From Spirochaetales bacterium (lineage in GTDB: Bacteria; Spirochaetota; Spirochaetia; Sphaerochaetales; Sphaerochaetaceae): a stretch of 15,173 bases of DNA. The position numbers were made by a program, and so were the translations under genes. The notes under the pieces were generated by a model. That model did no database searches, was not told where the DNA came from, and worked only from the letters and a program-made list of their open reading frames with translations. The stretch spans positions 1 to 15,173 of the forward strand of contig JAGCUM010000030.1 of NCBI GenBank assembly GCA_017962865.1, read 5' to 3'. Positions 7,101 through 14,258 of the stretch are shown piece by piece (positions within the stretch are counted from its first letter, which is position 1; every line of letters starts with the position of its first letter).

Positions 7101-10100
7101 TCAAACACCTTTCTTGTTGATAAGTTCATCATCGCGCTCCGTGAGGGCAACCTGCTTGCCCTTGGAATCATAGACACTCATATCCAGAGCCAGACCTCTG
7201 ATCTCCTGGACCAGAACGTTGAAGGCTTCCGGCATGCCGGCGCTTGAAGAAGGCTCGCCCTTGACGATGCTCTCGTAGATCTTCACACGACCGTTCATGT
7301 CATCACTCTTGATGGTCAACAGCTCCTGCAGGGTATTTGCAGCACCGTAGGCCTCGAGAGCCCAGACCTCCATTTCTCCGAGTCTCTGGCCACCGAACTG
7401 GGCCTTTCCTCCGAGAGGCTGCTGGGTTACCAGCGAGTAAGGACCTGTACTTCTTGCATGCATCTTGTCGTCGACAAGGTGGTGCAGTTTCAGATAGTAG
7501 ATGTATCCGCAGAATACAGGGTTGATGAACGGGACTCCGGTCCTTCCGTCGTAGAGTGTGGTCTTCGACGTGATGGGCAGTCCTGCTTCCTTCATCTTGT
7601 ACTCGATCTGCTCCATGCTTGCGCTCTGGAAGACAGGCGATGTATACCACTCATCGAGCTTCACGGCAGCCCAGCCGAGCTGGGTTTCCATCAGCTGTCC
7701 GATGTTCATTCGTGACGGGACTCCGAGAGGGTTCAGACAGACGTCCAACGGAGTTCCATCCTCCATGAACGGCATATCCTCTTCCGGCAGGATCCTTGAA
7801 ACGACACCCTTGTTTCCGTGGCGACCGGCCATCTTGTCTCCCTGACGGAGCTTTCTCTTGGTGGCGATCAGAACCTTGATGGTCTCCTCGACTCCCGGCG
7901 GCAGCTCATCGCTCTCGCTCTTCTTGAGTCTCTGGACATCAATGACGATACCCTCTGTTCCGTGCGGGACCTTGAGGGATGTGTCTCTGACTTCCTTGGC
8001 CTTCTCACCGAAGATGGAGTTCAGAAGCTTGAACTCGGGAGTGGTATCGCTTTCGCTCTTCGGAGTGACCTTTCCGACCAGGATGTTGCCCGGGTGGACC
8101 ATCGTTCCGATCTTGACGATACCTTCCTCGTCCAGCATCTCCAGCATCTTCTCGCTGGTGTTCGGAATATCACGTGTGAGCTTCTCGGGACCGAGCTTGG
8201 TCTCACGGATGTCGGTGATGAACTCGTGGATGTGGATGGATGTGTAGATATCCTCCTTGACCACGCGCTCTGAGATGAGAACTGCGTCCTCATAGTTGTA
8301 TCCGTTCCATGGAACGAAGCCGACAAGGATGTTTCTTCCGAGTGCCAGATCACCTCTGTCGGTGGCCGGACCATCGGCAATGACCGTACCTTTCTGCACG
8401 ATCTGTCCGTTTGAGACTATCGGAACCTGTGTGAAGCAGGTATCCTGGTTGGTTCTCTGGAACTTCTGGATCTCGTAGGTATCGACCTCTCCCTCGATCT
8501 CGCACTCTGACGGATCGACAGTGATGTCGATTCTCGTGGATGAGACGTAAGTGACCTTACCGCCCCTCTTGGCCTTCACGAGAACGCCTGAGTCATAGGC
8601 GGCCTTGGTCTCCATTCCGGTACCTACTCTCGGAGCTTCCGGGAACAGGAGAGGAACAGCCTGACGCTGCATGTTTGAACCCATGAGGGCACGGTTGGCG
8701 TCGTCATGCTCCAGGAACGGAATCAGGGATGCTGCAACGGACACGACCTGCTTCGGTGAAACGTCCATATACTTGATCTCATTCGGATGGCGTGTGGAGT
8801 AATCACCCTTGTTGCGGACCGGTACGTCCTTGTCGACGAAGCTTCCGTTCTTCTTCAGCTTGGCGTTGGCCTGAGCGATGAAGTACTTCTCCTCATCGTA
8901 GGCATCAAGGAACTTGACGTCGGTTGTTGCCTTTCCGTCCACGACCTTCCTGTACGGGGTCTCGAGGAATCCGTACTTGTTGATCCTGGTGTAGTTGGCA
9001 AGAGAAACGATAAGACCGATGTTCGGACCTTCGGGGGTCTCGATCGGACACATACGACCGTAATGGGTGTAGTGGACGTCTCTGACCTCGAATCCTGCAC
9101 GGTCACGGTTGAGTCCGCCGCTTCCGAGGGCTGTGAGTCTTCTCTTGTGGGTGAGCTCTGCAAGCGGGTTGATCTGATCCATGAACTGGGAGAACTGCGA
9201 TGAACCGAAGAACTCCTTGATGGCAGCCACGACCGGCTTGTTAGAGATCAGGTCCTGAGGCCTTGCGGCTTCGGGATTGGTATTCATCCTATCCTTGGCA
9301 ATTCTTTCCATCCTGGAGAGAGCGGCCTTGAGCTGCTGCTGAAGAAGCTCGCCCACGCACCTTACACGGCGGTTTCCGAGATGGTCGATATCGTCGATAC
9401 TCTCCTCGTGGATGAAGACCCTGATGAGGAAAGCCATGGTGTTGACGATGTCCTGCGGAGTGAGAACGGTGAGGTTCTCATCGAAATCGGCCTCGTCATC
9501 ACCTGCGTGGAATCTCTTGTGGAGCTTGTAGCGGCCGACTGCTCCGAGGTCGTAGCGTCTTGAGGAGAAGAACATTTCGGGAAGCTCCCTCTCTCCACGC
9601 TCCGTGGTGATCATTTCGCCGGGCATGAGGACGCTGTAGATGGTGCTCAGGACCTCTTCCTTCGTCGGCTCGTCACTTGTTCCGCTGTTTGTGTATTTGG
9701 ATTCCTCGATGCCGAAGCAGTTGAGGACCATCTTGCTGTGCAGTGAATCATCTGCATCCATGTCCACGACCTCGATTGAAGTCACACCGAGACCCAGCAG
9801 GCTCTCGATATCGCTTGCATTGAGGGCGGTTCCGGCCTGGAAGACCTTTCTCTCCTCGCCTTCGACCTTGGCATAGATGTCCTTTGCCGGATACATTCCG
9901 TCAAGCTCTTCCTTGGTCTTCTCGCTGAGAGCCATCTTCTTGGTGGCGTAGAATGCTGCGATAATCTTCTCGCGGGTATCGTACCCGATTGCCCTCAGGA
10001 AGAGGGTTCCGAGAATTCTCTTCTTTCTGTCGATCTTCGCACAGATGACGTTCTTCTTCTCATCGATCTCGAACTCGAGCCATGAGCCGCGGTACGGGAT

Positions 10101-10607
10101 GATGCGGGAAGAGTAAACGCCCTTCTCGTTGGTGAAGATGACACCGGGGGATCTGTGGATCTGGCTGACCACGACACGCTCTGCTCCGTTGACGATGAAG
10201 GTTCCCCTGTCTGTCATGAGAGGAATGTCTCCGAGGAAGATGTCCTTCTCCCTGAGCTCGTCGTTGGCTGAAAGTGCGAGGCTGATGACAGCACGGAGCG
10301 GCACACTGTAGGTGCGTCCCTTCTTCTTGCACTCTGTCTCCGAATACTTGATGTTATCAAAATCCAGCGAGTAGCTCTCATACCTGAGGCTCATCTCGCC
10401 GTTGGGGCCGTCTATCGGGAAAATCGATCTGAACACCTCTTCAAGTCCGCACTTCTCGTCAAGCGGAAGTCCGGCTTTGAGCTTATTGCTCTGGAGGAAG
10501 TTCTCATAGGAGTCCTTCTGGATTCCGATAAGGTCTGGGAGCTCACATACTTCTTCGAAGTCGGCTCCGATGTAGGTTCGGTTTATGGGCTTGCCTTTGG
10601 CAACCAT
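7101..10607 (-). CDS. rpoB: DNA-directed RNA polymerase subunit beta
   Basis: Beta forms one pincer of RNA polymerase, the rifampicin pocket and part of the nucleotide-addition site. The 1168 residues show [20 protein letters not shown] (136-155), the rifampicin-resistance region at about 468-494, [24 protein letters not shown] (520-533), GHN-type [30 protein letters not shown] and a C-terminal [13 protein letters not shown]. It is shorter than the E. coli protein (1342) because the lineage-specific insertions are missing. In the rifampicin region, S531 (E. coli numbering) is T492 and N518 is I479, whereas Q513, D516, H526 and R529 are kept. The ATG at 10607 follows an unusual run of six G residues. 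rpoC follows after 15 nt. Confidence 0.99.
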   Translation of the reverse strand: MVAKGKPINRTYIGADFEEVCELPDLIGIQKDSYENFLQSNKLKAGLPLDEKCGLEEVFRSIFPIDGPNGEMSLRYESYSLDFDNIKYSETECKKKGRTYSVPLRAVISLALSANDELREKDIFLGDIPLMTDRGTFIVNGAERVVVSQIHRSPGVIFTNEKGVYSSRIIPYRGSWLEFEIDEKKNVICAKIDRKKRILGTLFLRAIGYDTREKIIAAFYATKKMALSEKTKEELDGMYPAKDIYAKVEGEERKVFQAGTALNASDIESLLGLGVTSIEVVDMDADDSLHSKMVLNCFGIEESKYTNSGTSDEPTKEEVLSTIYSVLMPGEMITTERGERELPEMFFSSRRYDLGAVGRYKLHKRFHAGDDEADFDENLTVLTPQDIVNTMAFLIRVFIHEESIDDIDHLGNRRVRCVGELLQQQLKAALSRMERIAKDRMNTNPEAARPQDLISNKPVVAAIKEFFGSSQFSQFMDQINPLAELTHKRRLTALGSGGLNRDRAGFEVRDVHYTHYGRMCPIETPEGPNIGLIVSLANYTRINKYGFLETPYRKVVDGKATTDVKFLDAYDEEKYFIAQANAKLKKNGSFVDKDVPVRNKGDYSTRHPNEIKYMDVSPKQVVSVAASLIPFLEHDDANRALMGSNMQRQAVPLLFPEAPRVGTGMETKAAYDSGVLVKAKRGGKVTYVSSTRIDITVDPSECEIEGEVDTYEIQKFQRTNQDTCFTQVPIVSNGQIVQKGTVIADGPATDRGDLALGRNILVGFVPWNGYNYEDAVLISERVVKEDIYTSIHIHEFITDIRETKLGPEKLTRDIPNTSEKMLEMLDEEGIVKIGTMVHPGNILVGKVTPKSESDTTPEFKLLNSIFGEKAKEVRDTSLKVPHGTEGIVIDVQRLKKSESDELPPGVEETIKVLIATKRKLRQGDKMAGRHGNKGVVSRILPEEDMPFMEDGTPLDVCLNPLGVPSRMNIGQLMETQLGWAAVKLDEWYTSPVFQSASMEQIEYKMKEAGLPITSKTTLYDGRTGVPFINPVFCGYIYYLKLHHLVDDKMHARSTGPYSLVTQQPLGGKAQFGGQRLGEMEVWALEAYGAANTLQELLTIKSDDMNGRVKIYESIVKGEPSSSAGMPEAFNVLVQEIRGLALDMSVYDSKGKQVALTERDDELINKKGV

Positions 10608-10613
10608 CTTGTA

Positions 10614-10619
10614 CCCCCC
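10614..10619 (-). promoter_or_regulatory. Unusual all-G ribosome binding site of rpoB
   Basis: Minus-strand GGGGGG lies 6 nt before the rpoB ATG. Other genes in this cluster use AGGAG-type sequences. A G-run pairs with the anti-SD partly through G-U pairs, which could make rpoB initiation weaker than that of its neighbours. Confidence 0.5.
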
Positions 10620-10639
10620 AAATCACTGAAATTCAAACG

Positions 10640-10709
10640 AAAAAAACAACTGTAAAACTGTCAGATTAAGACAGAAAACCCTCCATGGGCCATTTTCAGG
10701 CCCTGGAGG
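10640..10709 (-). terminator. Attenuator-like hairpins between rplL and rpoB
   Basis: The first hairpin in minus-strand RNA is CCTCCAGGGCC (10709-10699) with GGCCC-A-TGGAGG (10691-10680), an 11-bp stem with one bulged base and a 7-nt loop, followed by GGTTTTCTGTCTT. A second smaller hairpin CTGTC/GACAG (10674-10670 and 10662-10658) is followed by TTTT and, further on, a run of seven U (10646-10640). The rpoB and rpoC genes need fewer transcripts than rplL, and partial termination between rplL and rpoB is known in E. coli. I infer a read-through attenuator rather than an operon end, because no rpoB promoter is apparent. Confidence 0.65.
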
Positions 10710-10726
10710 TTCATTTTTAAAGTAGA

Positions 10727-11104
10727 TTACTTAACCTCTACCACACAACCGGCAGCCTCAAGCTTCTCCTTGACAGCCTGTGCATCAGCCTTGGAGATTC
10801 CCTCCTTGACCTTTCCACCGGCCTCAACGAGCTCCTTGGCTTCCTTGAGTCCGAGATCAGCGCTGACTTCTCTGACAGCCTTGATAGCGGCGATCTTCTT
10901 TGATGCATCGAAGGACTTGAGGATGACGTCGAACTCTGTCTGCTCCTCAACTTCCTCTGCGGGTGCAGCAGGACCGGCGGCGACTGCGACAGCTGCGGCA
11001 GCGGCTGTAACACCGAACTTCTCTTCCATAGCCTTGATCAGGTCAGCGACCTCCATCACGGTCATGTTGGCGATTGATTCCAGAATCTCATCTCTTGTAG
11101 CCAT
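10727..11104 (-). CDS. rplL: 50S ribosomal protein L7/L12
   Basis: L7/L12 dimers form the mobile stalk that recruits translational GTPases; several copies sit on each ribosome. The 125-residue product has the dimerisation domain (about 1-33), an alanine- and glutamate-rich hinge (about 34-57) and the globular factor-binding domain ([19 protein letters not shown], about 57-75, to the C-terminus). The usual Ala-Pro run before LKEG is replaced by GGKVKEG. AAGGAG (11113-11118) lies 8 nt before the ATG. Upstream, a 68-nt spacer with self-complementary segments separates it from rplJ, and downstream lie the attenuator hairpins. Confidence 0.98.
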   Translation of the reverse strand: MATRDEILESIANMTVMEVADLIKAMEEKFGVTAAAAAVAVAAGPAAPAEEVEEQTEFDVILKSFDASKKIAAIKAVREVSADLGLKEAKELVEAGGKVKEGISKADAQAVKEKLEAAGCVVEVK

Positions 11105-11128
11105 ATTATCTTCTCCTTTAAAAATTTT

Positions 11129-11170
11129 TCTTCAACAGCCGTAGCATGGTACATTGAAGACTAAGGCTGT
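11129..11170 (-). promoter_or_regulatory. Interleaved stem segments in the rplJ-rplL spacer
   Basis: In the minus-strand RNA the order is ACAGCC (11170-11165), TCTTCA (11160-11155), GGCTGT (11140-11135), TGAAGA (11134-11129). The first pairs with the third and the second with the fourth, 6 bp each and perfect. The two right-hand strands abut with no gap. The pairs cross each other, so they can only form a pseudoknot or two mutually exclusive hairpins. AAAAATTTTT and then AAGGAG of rplL follow immediately. A role in setting L7/L12 synthesis is inferred. Confidence 0.5.
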
Positions 11171-11172
11171 CA

Positions 11173-11709
11173 TTATTCTGCTTTGGCCTCTTCTGCAGGG
11201 GCTCTGCCTTCCAACTTCTCCTGGTAGGCAAGGAGTGTTGCTGCGACCTTCTGAACGGGAGCCATCATCGTAGCCATCAAGTGGCTGATGAGTTCGAGTC
11301 TGCCGGGGAGCTTTGAGAAAGCGTCGACCTGTGCGGCATCGAATGCTCTTCCATCCAGGAATCCACCGCGAACCTTGAGCTTGTTGTCGGTTCCCTTCTG
11401 GGCCTCGATAACAATCTTTGCAATAGCACTCTGCTCATCGCCTCTTGCGAGGATGACAGCGGTAGGTCCGACAAGATCGTTCTCAACGCCGTTGTGTCCG
11501 AGCTCACGCATAGCGATCTTTGCATAGCGGTTCTTGACAATGCGGCATGCTGCGTCCTTTGCTCTCAGCTGCTTGCGCAGATCGGAAAGCTGGGCGACCG
11601 TGAGTCCACGATAGTCAGCGAAGATGAAACCGGAATACTGACCGAACTCATCCTTGAGCTGCTTGACTGCTGCTTCTTTTGTTGCGTTCACTTTTGTCTG
11701 ATAATCCAT
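11173..11709 (-). CDS. rplJ: 50S ribosomal protein L10
   Basis: L10 anchors L7/L12 dimers to the 23S rRNA at the stalk base. The 178 residues match the family: FIFADYRGLTVAQLSDLRKQLR (28-49, RNA-binding part), RIVKNRYAKIAM (about 56-67), LVGPTAVILA (about 79-88), LPGRLELISHLMATMMAPVQKV (about 134-155) and a charged C-terminal helix that binds L7/L12. AGGAGGTG lies 4 nt upstream of the ATG. The gap after rplA is only 14 nt, so the L10 leader seen in many bacteria cannot be accommodated directly upstream. Confidence 0.98.
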   Translation of the reverse strand: MDYQTKVNATKEAAVKQLKDEFGQYSGFIFADYRGLTVAQLSDLRKQLRAKDAACRIVKNRYAKIAMRELGHNGVENDLVGPTAVILARGDEQSAIAKIVIEAQKGTDNKLKVRGGFLDGRAFDAAQVDAFSKLPGRLELISHLMATMMAPVQKVAATLLAYQEKLEGRAPAEEAKAE

Positions 11710-11723
11710 TCTTCACCTCCTGC

Positions 11724-12404
11724 TCACTGCAGTTCCTTTGAATCGACCATGACGCCGGGGCCCATGGTGGAAGCAATGGCTGTGCTGATGACGAAGTCTC
11801 CCTTTGCATCGGAAGGCTTTCTTCTCAAGATTTCCTTGACTGCCACGCTAGCGTTCTCAGCTATCTTGTCGGCATCCATGGAAACTTTTCCGATTGCCAT
11901 GTGAACAACACCGGTCTTGTCTGAACGGAACTCGGTTCTTCCCTTGCGGAGTTCTGCGAGGGCGCCCTTGATATCCATTGTGACGGTCTGTGTCTTGGGG
12001 TTCGGCATGAGGCCTCTTCTACCAAGGATAGGACCGAGACGACCGACATCCTTCATCATGTCAGGTGTTGCGACTGCTACATCGAAATCCATCCAACCGC
12101 CGCGGATCTTCTCAATCAGATCGTTGTCACCGACGTATGCTGCTCCGGCATCCAAAGCTTCCTGAGCCTTGTCTCCCTTAGCGAATACGAGGATCTTCTT
12201 CTCTGCTGAGAACTGGTTCGGCAGGACGACCGTGTCTCTGACGCTCTGGCTCTTCTTGAGCATAAGCTTGATGTGAAGCTCAACTGTCTCATCGAACTTT
12301 GCGAATGAAAGCTCTTTGACCAGGCTGGCAGCTTCGGAAACGGTGTAGAGCTTAGCTCTGTCGTACTTCTTTACAGCTTCCTGATATTTCTTGCCGCGCT
12401 TCAT
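11724..12404 (-). CDS. rplA: 50S ribosomal protein L1
   Basis: L1 binds the mobile L1 stalk of 23S rRNA and assists release of deacylated tRNA from the E site. In many bacteria it also represses its own operon by binding a stalk-like structure in the mRNA. The 226-residue product contains [10 protein letters not shown] at the N-terminus, [11 protein letters not shown] (about 37-47), the inserted domain with [13 protein letters not shown] (about 130-142) and [13 protein letters not shown] near the C-terminus. The start codon overlaps the rplK stop (ATGA), which suggests translational coupling. The SD (GGAGG, 12412-12416) lies inside the end of rplK. Confidence 0.98.
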   Translation of the reverse strand: MKRGKKYQEAVKKYDRAKLYTVSEAASLVKELSFAKFDETVELHIKLMLKKSQSVRDTVVLPNQFSAEKKILVFAKGDKAQEALDAGAAYVGDNDLIEKIRGGWMDFDVAVATPDMMKDVGRLGPILGRRGLMPNPKTQTVTMDIKGALAELRKGRTEFRSDKTGVVHMAIGKVSMDADKIAENASVAVKEILRRKPSDAKGDFVISTAIASTMGPGVMVDSKELQ

Positions 12405-12832
12405 TTCTCCACCTCCACGCCCATGGATCTTGCTGTTCCGGCGACGATGCGCTTTGCAGCTTCGAGGTCGTTTGCGTTCAGATCAGGCATCTTTGTCTTG
12501 GCAATCTCTTCAAGCTGAGCCTGTGTGAGAGTACCGACCTTCTGCTTGTTGGGAACACCACTTGCAGTCTCAAGACCGAGGGCCTTCTTGATAAGAACGG
12601 CTGCCGGCGGGGTCTTCAGAATGAAAGAGAATGATCTGTCAGCATAGACTGTGATGACTACTGGGATTGTCAAGCCTGCTTCAAACTGTCTTGTTTTCTC
12701 GTTGAACTGCTGGACAAACTGAGGTGCGCTTACACCATGAGGGCCAAGAGCCGGGCCAATCGGTGGGGCCGGTGTAGCCTTCTGGGCCGGACACTGCAAC
12801 TTGATAATTGCAGCAACCTTTTTCTTTGCCAT
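12401..12832 (-). CDS. rplK: 50S ribosomal protein L11
   Basis: L11 binds the GTPase-associated region of 23S rRNA and is needed for RelA sensing and the thiostrepton site. The 143-residue length is typical. The N-terminal domain has [20 protein letters not shown] (15-34), whose prolines face the thiostrepton pocket. The RNA-binding C-terminal domain ends with [19 protein letters not shown] and [15 protein letters not shown] (12839-12844) lies 6 nt before the ATG. A 189-nt structured leader precedes it and rplA overlaps its end by 4 nt. Confidence 0.98.
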   Translation of the reverse strand: MAKKKVAAIIKLQCPAQKATPAPPIGPALGPHGVSAPQFVQQFNEKTRQFEAGLTIPVVITVYADRSFSFILKTPPAAVLIKKALGLETASGVPNKQKVGTLTQAQLEEIAKTKMPDLNANDLEAAKRIVAGTARSMGVEVEK

Positions 12833-12851
12833 ATTTCTCTCCTTACATGGT

Positions 12852-12885
12852 AGGTCTTGCCTGGGTTGGCGGAATGTTCAGACCT
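12852..12885 (-). other. Stem-loop just upstream of the rplK ribosome binding site
   Basis: Minus-strand AGGTCT (12885-12880) pairs perfectly with AGACCT (12857-12852), enclosing a small GCC/GGC inner stem. It ends 7 nt before the rplK SD, so its formation could affect rplK initiation or coupling to the L1 site next to it. Confidence 0.4.
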
Positions 12886-12889
12886 CCAC

Positions 12890-12932
12890 GCTGGTATTAA
12901 CGCCTGTCATACGATCAGGCTCCCACCTTTCC
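12890..12932 (-). promoter_or_regulatory. Putative ribosomal protein L1 binding site (23S rRNA mimic) in the rplK-rplA leader
   Basis: Minus-strand GGAAAGGTGGGAG (12932-12920) differs at one base from GGAUAGGUGGGAG of the E. coli 23S L1 stalk as I remember it. The 3' side AATACCA (12898-12892) matches AAUACCA of the same stalk. Between them GCCTG/CAGGC (12920-12916 and 12906-12902) forms the inner helix with a 9-nt loop; GGT/ACC (12927-12925 and 12895-12893) forms the outer helix, leaving an asymmetric internal loop, as in known L1 sites. L1 repression of the L11 operon through such a mimic is established in E. coli. Confidence 0.75.
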
Positions 12933-12949
12933 GGATTGCTCCGGAGAGG
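12926..12949 (-). other. GNRA-capped hairpin in the nusG-rplK spacer
   Basis: Minus-strand CCTCTCCGGA-GCAA-TCCGGAAAGG forms a stem with one C-A mismatch and a GCAA tetraloop. Its 3' strand overlaps the start of the L1-site motif by a few bases, so the two structures may stack or compete. From here to the nusG stop (12950-13021) I see only a weak promoter-like TAGACA and no convincing -10. Confidence 0.5.
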
Positions 12950-13021
12950 AGTATTTACATTGCAAACGGACGTATGTCTATCTTCCCGCCCGGCAACATC
13001 CGGTACCGGACGGCAGCATCA

Positions 13022-13582
13022 TCAGAGCTTCTCGACCTGGGAGAACTCGATCTCCACGGGAGTCGGGCGTCCGAAGATTTCCACCGAAACCCTGATACGT
13101 CCCTTCTCTGCGTTGATTTCCTCGATGACACCGGAGAATCCCGAGAACGGACCTTCGGTAACCTTGACGGTCTCGCCCTCGTTGAAACTCTGTTTCGGCC
13201 TGAATGCCTTCTCGGCCTTGATCTCTCCCGTCTTCTGGAGGATGTTGTTCATCTCCTCCTTTGACAGGGGAATCGGCTTTGCCGATCTGGTCGCGGTCAA
13301 GAAGCCGGTCACGCCCTGGATGCGCTTGATCTGCGAGCAGTAGCCCTTCCAGGAATCGTCTTCGGGCAAGTCGAGCTCGACGAGAATGTATCCGGGCAGG
13401 ACCTTGTGCCTGACTTCCTTCTTCACCCCGTCCTTCGTTTCGATGACGGTTTCGAAGGGAACCTTCACATCAAGGCATACGGAAGCGAAATCCGCGTCCG
13501 TTTCCATCATCCTGCGGATGAGTTTCTCGATCTTCTGCTCATAACCCGAATAGGTGTGAACGGTGTACCAGCCTCTTGCCAT
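13022..13582 (-). CDS. nusG: Transcription elongation/antitermination factor NusG
   Basis: NusG binds the RNA polymerase clamp through its NGN domain and S10 or Rho through its KOW domain. The 186-residue product has the NGN domain (about 1-105: WYTVHTYSGYEQKIEKLI, VRHKVLPGYILVEL, GVTGFLTATRSAKPIPL) and the KOW domain (about 133-186: FNEGETVKVTEGPFSGFSGV). The frame stays open 54 codons upstream, but that stretch lies antiparallel to nothing recognisable and overlaps secE in another frame. The ATG at 13582 is chosen because AAGGA lies 8 nt before it and the protein then begins like its family. The SD touches the secE stop, which suggests coupling. Confidence 0.97.
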   Translation of the reverse strand: MARGWYTVHTYSGYEQKIEKLIRRMMETDADFASVCLDVKVPFETVIETKDGVKKEVRHKVLPGYILVELDLPEDDSWKGYCSQIKRIQGVTGFLTATRSAKPIPLSKEEMNNILQKTGEIKAEKAFRPKQSFNEGETVKVTEGPFSGFSGVIEEINAEKGRIRVSVEIFGRPTPVEIEFSQVEKL

Positions 13583-13593
13583 GACAGTCTTCC

Positions 13594-13773
13594 TTAGAAA
13601 ATGAGGGTAACGAGCCTCATAAGAAGCAGATCGACGAGCCAGAGGAGAAGTGCCGAGATGATCGTCGTGATGATGACGATCTTGGTCGACGAGAACACGC
13701 TTGCGCGGTTGGGCCATGCGACCTTCTTCATCTCGAGACGGCATTCCTTGAAATATCTGAAAAGTTTCTTCAT
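13594..13773 (-). CDS. secE: Preprotein translocase subunit SecE
   Basis: SecE clamps SecY in the inner-membrane SecYEG channel. This 59-residue gene is a short single-helix form. Residues 1-24 are a basic amphipathic segment with the conserved ECRLEMKKVAWPNR, and about 31-56 form one transmembrane helix (IVIITTIISALLLWLVDLLL). The reading frame runs from ATG at 13773 to TAA at 13594, with CAGGAGA a few bases upstream. It lies between tRNA-Trp and nusG, its classical position, and nusG follows after 11 nt. Confidence 0.95.
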   Translation of the reverse strand: MKKLFRYFKECRLEMKKVAWPNRASVFSSTKIVIITTIISALLLWLVDLLLMRLVTLIF

Positions 13774-13798
13774 CTGATTCTCCTGAAAGAGGTTTCTA

Positions 13799-13872
13799 CA
13801 GGCCAGGAGGGATTCGAACCCCCAACACCCGGTTTTGGAGACCAGTGCTCTAACCGTTGGAGCTACTGGCCT
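13799..13872 (-). tRNA. trnW: tRNA-Trp (anticodon CCA)
   Basis: The minus strand folds as a cloverleaf. The acceptor AGGCCAG pairs with CTGGCCT, the anticodon arm is CTGGT-CTCCAAA-ACCGG with anticodon CCA, and the T arm contains GGTTCGAATCC. Discriminator base G73 (13799) is the bacterial tRNA-Trp identity base. CCA is not encoded. It lies between rpmG and secE, so it is probably processed from the cluster transcript. Confidence 0.96.
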
Positions 13873-13889
13873 ATATATCCTCTATCTGA

Positions 13890-13903
13890 AAGCCTTGCGG
13901 CTT
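13890..13903 (-). other. Small GCAA-tetraloop hairpin at the rpmG stop codon
   Basis: Minus-strand AAGCC-GCAA-GGCTT overlaps the rpmG stop and is followed by TTTC. It is too short to be a convincing terminator. It may mark an RNA processing site between rpmG and tRNA-Trp. Confidence 0.35.
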
Positions 13904-14078
13904 ACTTTACCTTTGTCTCACGATGCAGCGTGTGCTTTCTTTCGAACGGGCAGTACTTCATCAGTTCGAGCTTGTTCGGATTGTTACGGCGGTTCTTTTC
14001 CGTTGTGTAGTTCTTCCTCTTGCACTCGGTGCACTGGAGGGCAATCTTCTCAACAGGACTTTTTTTCTTGTCTGCCAT
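13902..14078 (-). CDS. rpmG: 50S ribosomal protein L33
   Basis: L33 is a small large-subunit protein near the E site. The 58-residue product has the family core [20 protein letters not shown] (13-32) and [18 protein letters not shown] (37-54). The first zinc knuckle C16-x-x-C19 is intact, but in the second only C43 remains and E46 stands where the fourth cysteine normally is. The ATG at 14078 is chosen over an in-frame ATG seven codons upstream because AAGGAGA precedes it by 7 nt. It lies between tRNA-Thr and tRNA-Trp; a CGGC-TTTT-GCCG hairpin (14094-14105) lies just upstream of the SD. Confidence 0.96.
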   Translation of the reverse strand: MADKKKSPVEKIALQCTECKRKNYTTEKNRRNNPNKLELMKYCPFERKHTLHRETKVK

Positions 14079-14118
14079 ATCTCTATCTCCTTGCGGCAAA
14101 AGCCGTTGTTTTCAAATA

Positions 14119-14191
14119 AGCCCCCGAGCGGATTTGAACCGCTGACCCCCACCTTACCATGGTGGTGCTCTACCGACTGAGCTACAAGGGC
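14119..14191 (-). tRNA. trnT: tRNA-Thr (anticodon GGU)
   Basis: On the minus strand the acceptor GCCCTTG pairs with CGGGGGC (two G-U pairs), the D arm is GCTC/GAGC, the anticodon arm is CCACC-ATGGTAA-GGTGG with anticodon GGT, and the T arm is AGCGG-TTCAAAT-CCGCT. The discriminator is U. CCA is not encoded. It is the first gene of the cluster, about 30 nt downstream of the promoter -10 region. Confidence 0.95.
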
Positions 14192-14221
14192 ATAGTACCA
14201 GTACGTAAACGTGCAGAATGT

Positions 14222-14251
14222 AACTTAGCAAAAAGGGAATAAGTTTGTCAA
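14222..14251 (-). promoter_or_regulatory. Promoter of the tRNA-ribosomal-RNA polymerase cluster
   Basis: A perfect TTGACA -35 (14251-14246) is followed by an 18-bp spacer and TAAGTT (14227-14222), a 3-of-6 -10. It lies directly upstream of tRNA-Thr and 7 bp after the stop codon of the pyrophosphatase gene. No terminator is visible between them, so some read-through is possible. AAGTT/AACTT arms flank the -35. Confidence 0.6.
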
Positions 14252-14258
14252 TAACTTC

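Noticed and set aside
12950..13021. Internal promoter upstream of rplK
   Set aside because: TAGACA with TAAATA at 17 bp gives only a 3-of-6 -10; too weak to annotate.
12801..13343. Plus-strand frames across the nusG-rplK spacer (180 and 135 codons)
   Set aside because: They run antisense through rplK, the structured leader and nusG, all strongly supported on the minus strand.
13583..13744. N-terminal extension of nusG by 54 codons
   Set aside because: This stretch overlaps secE in another frame, and the extended residues do not look like a NusG N-terminus.
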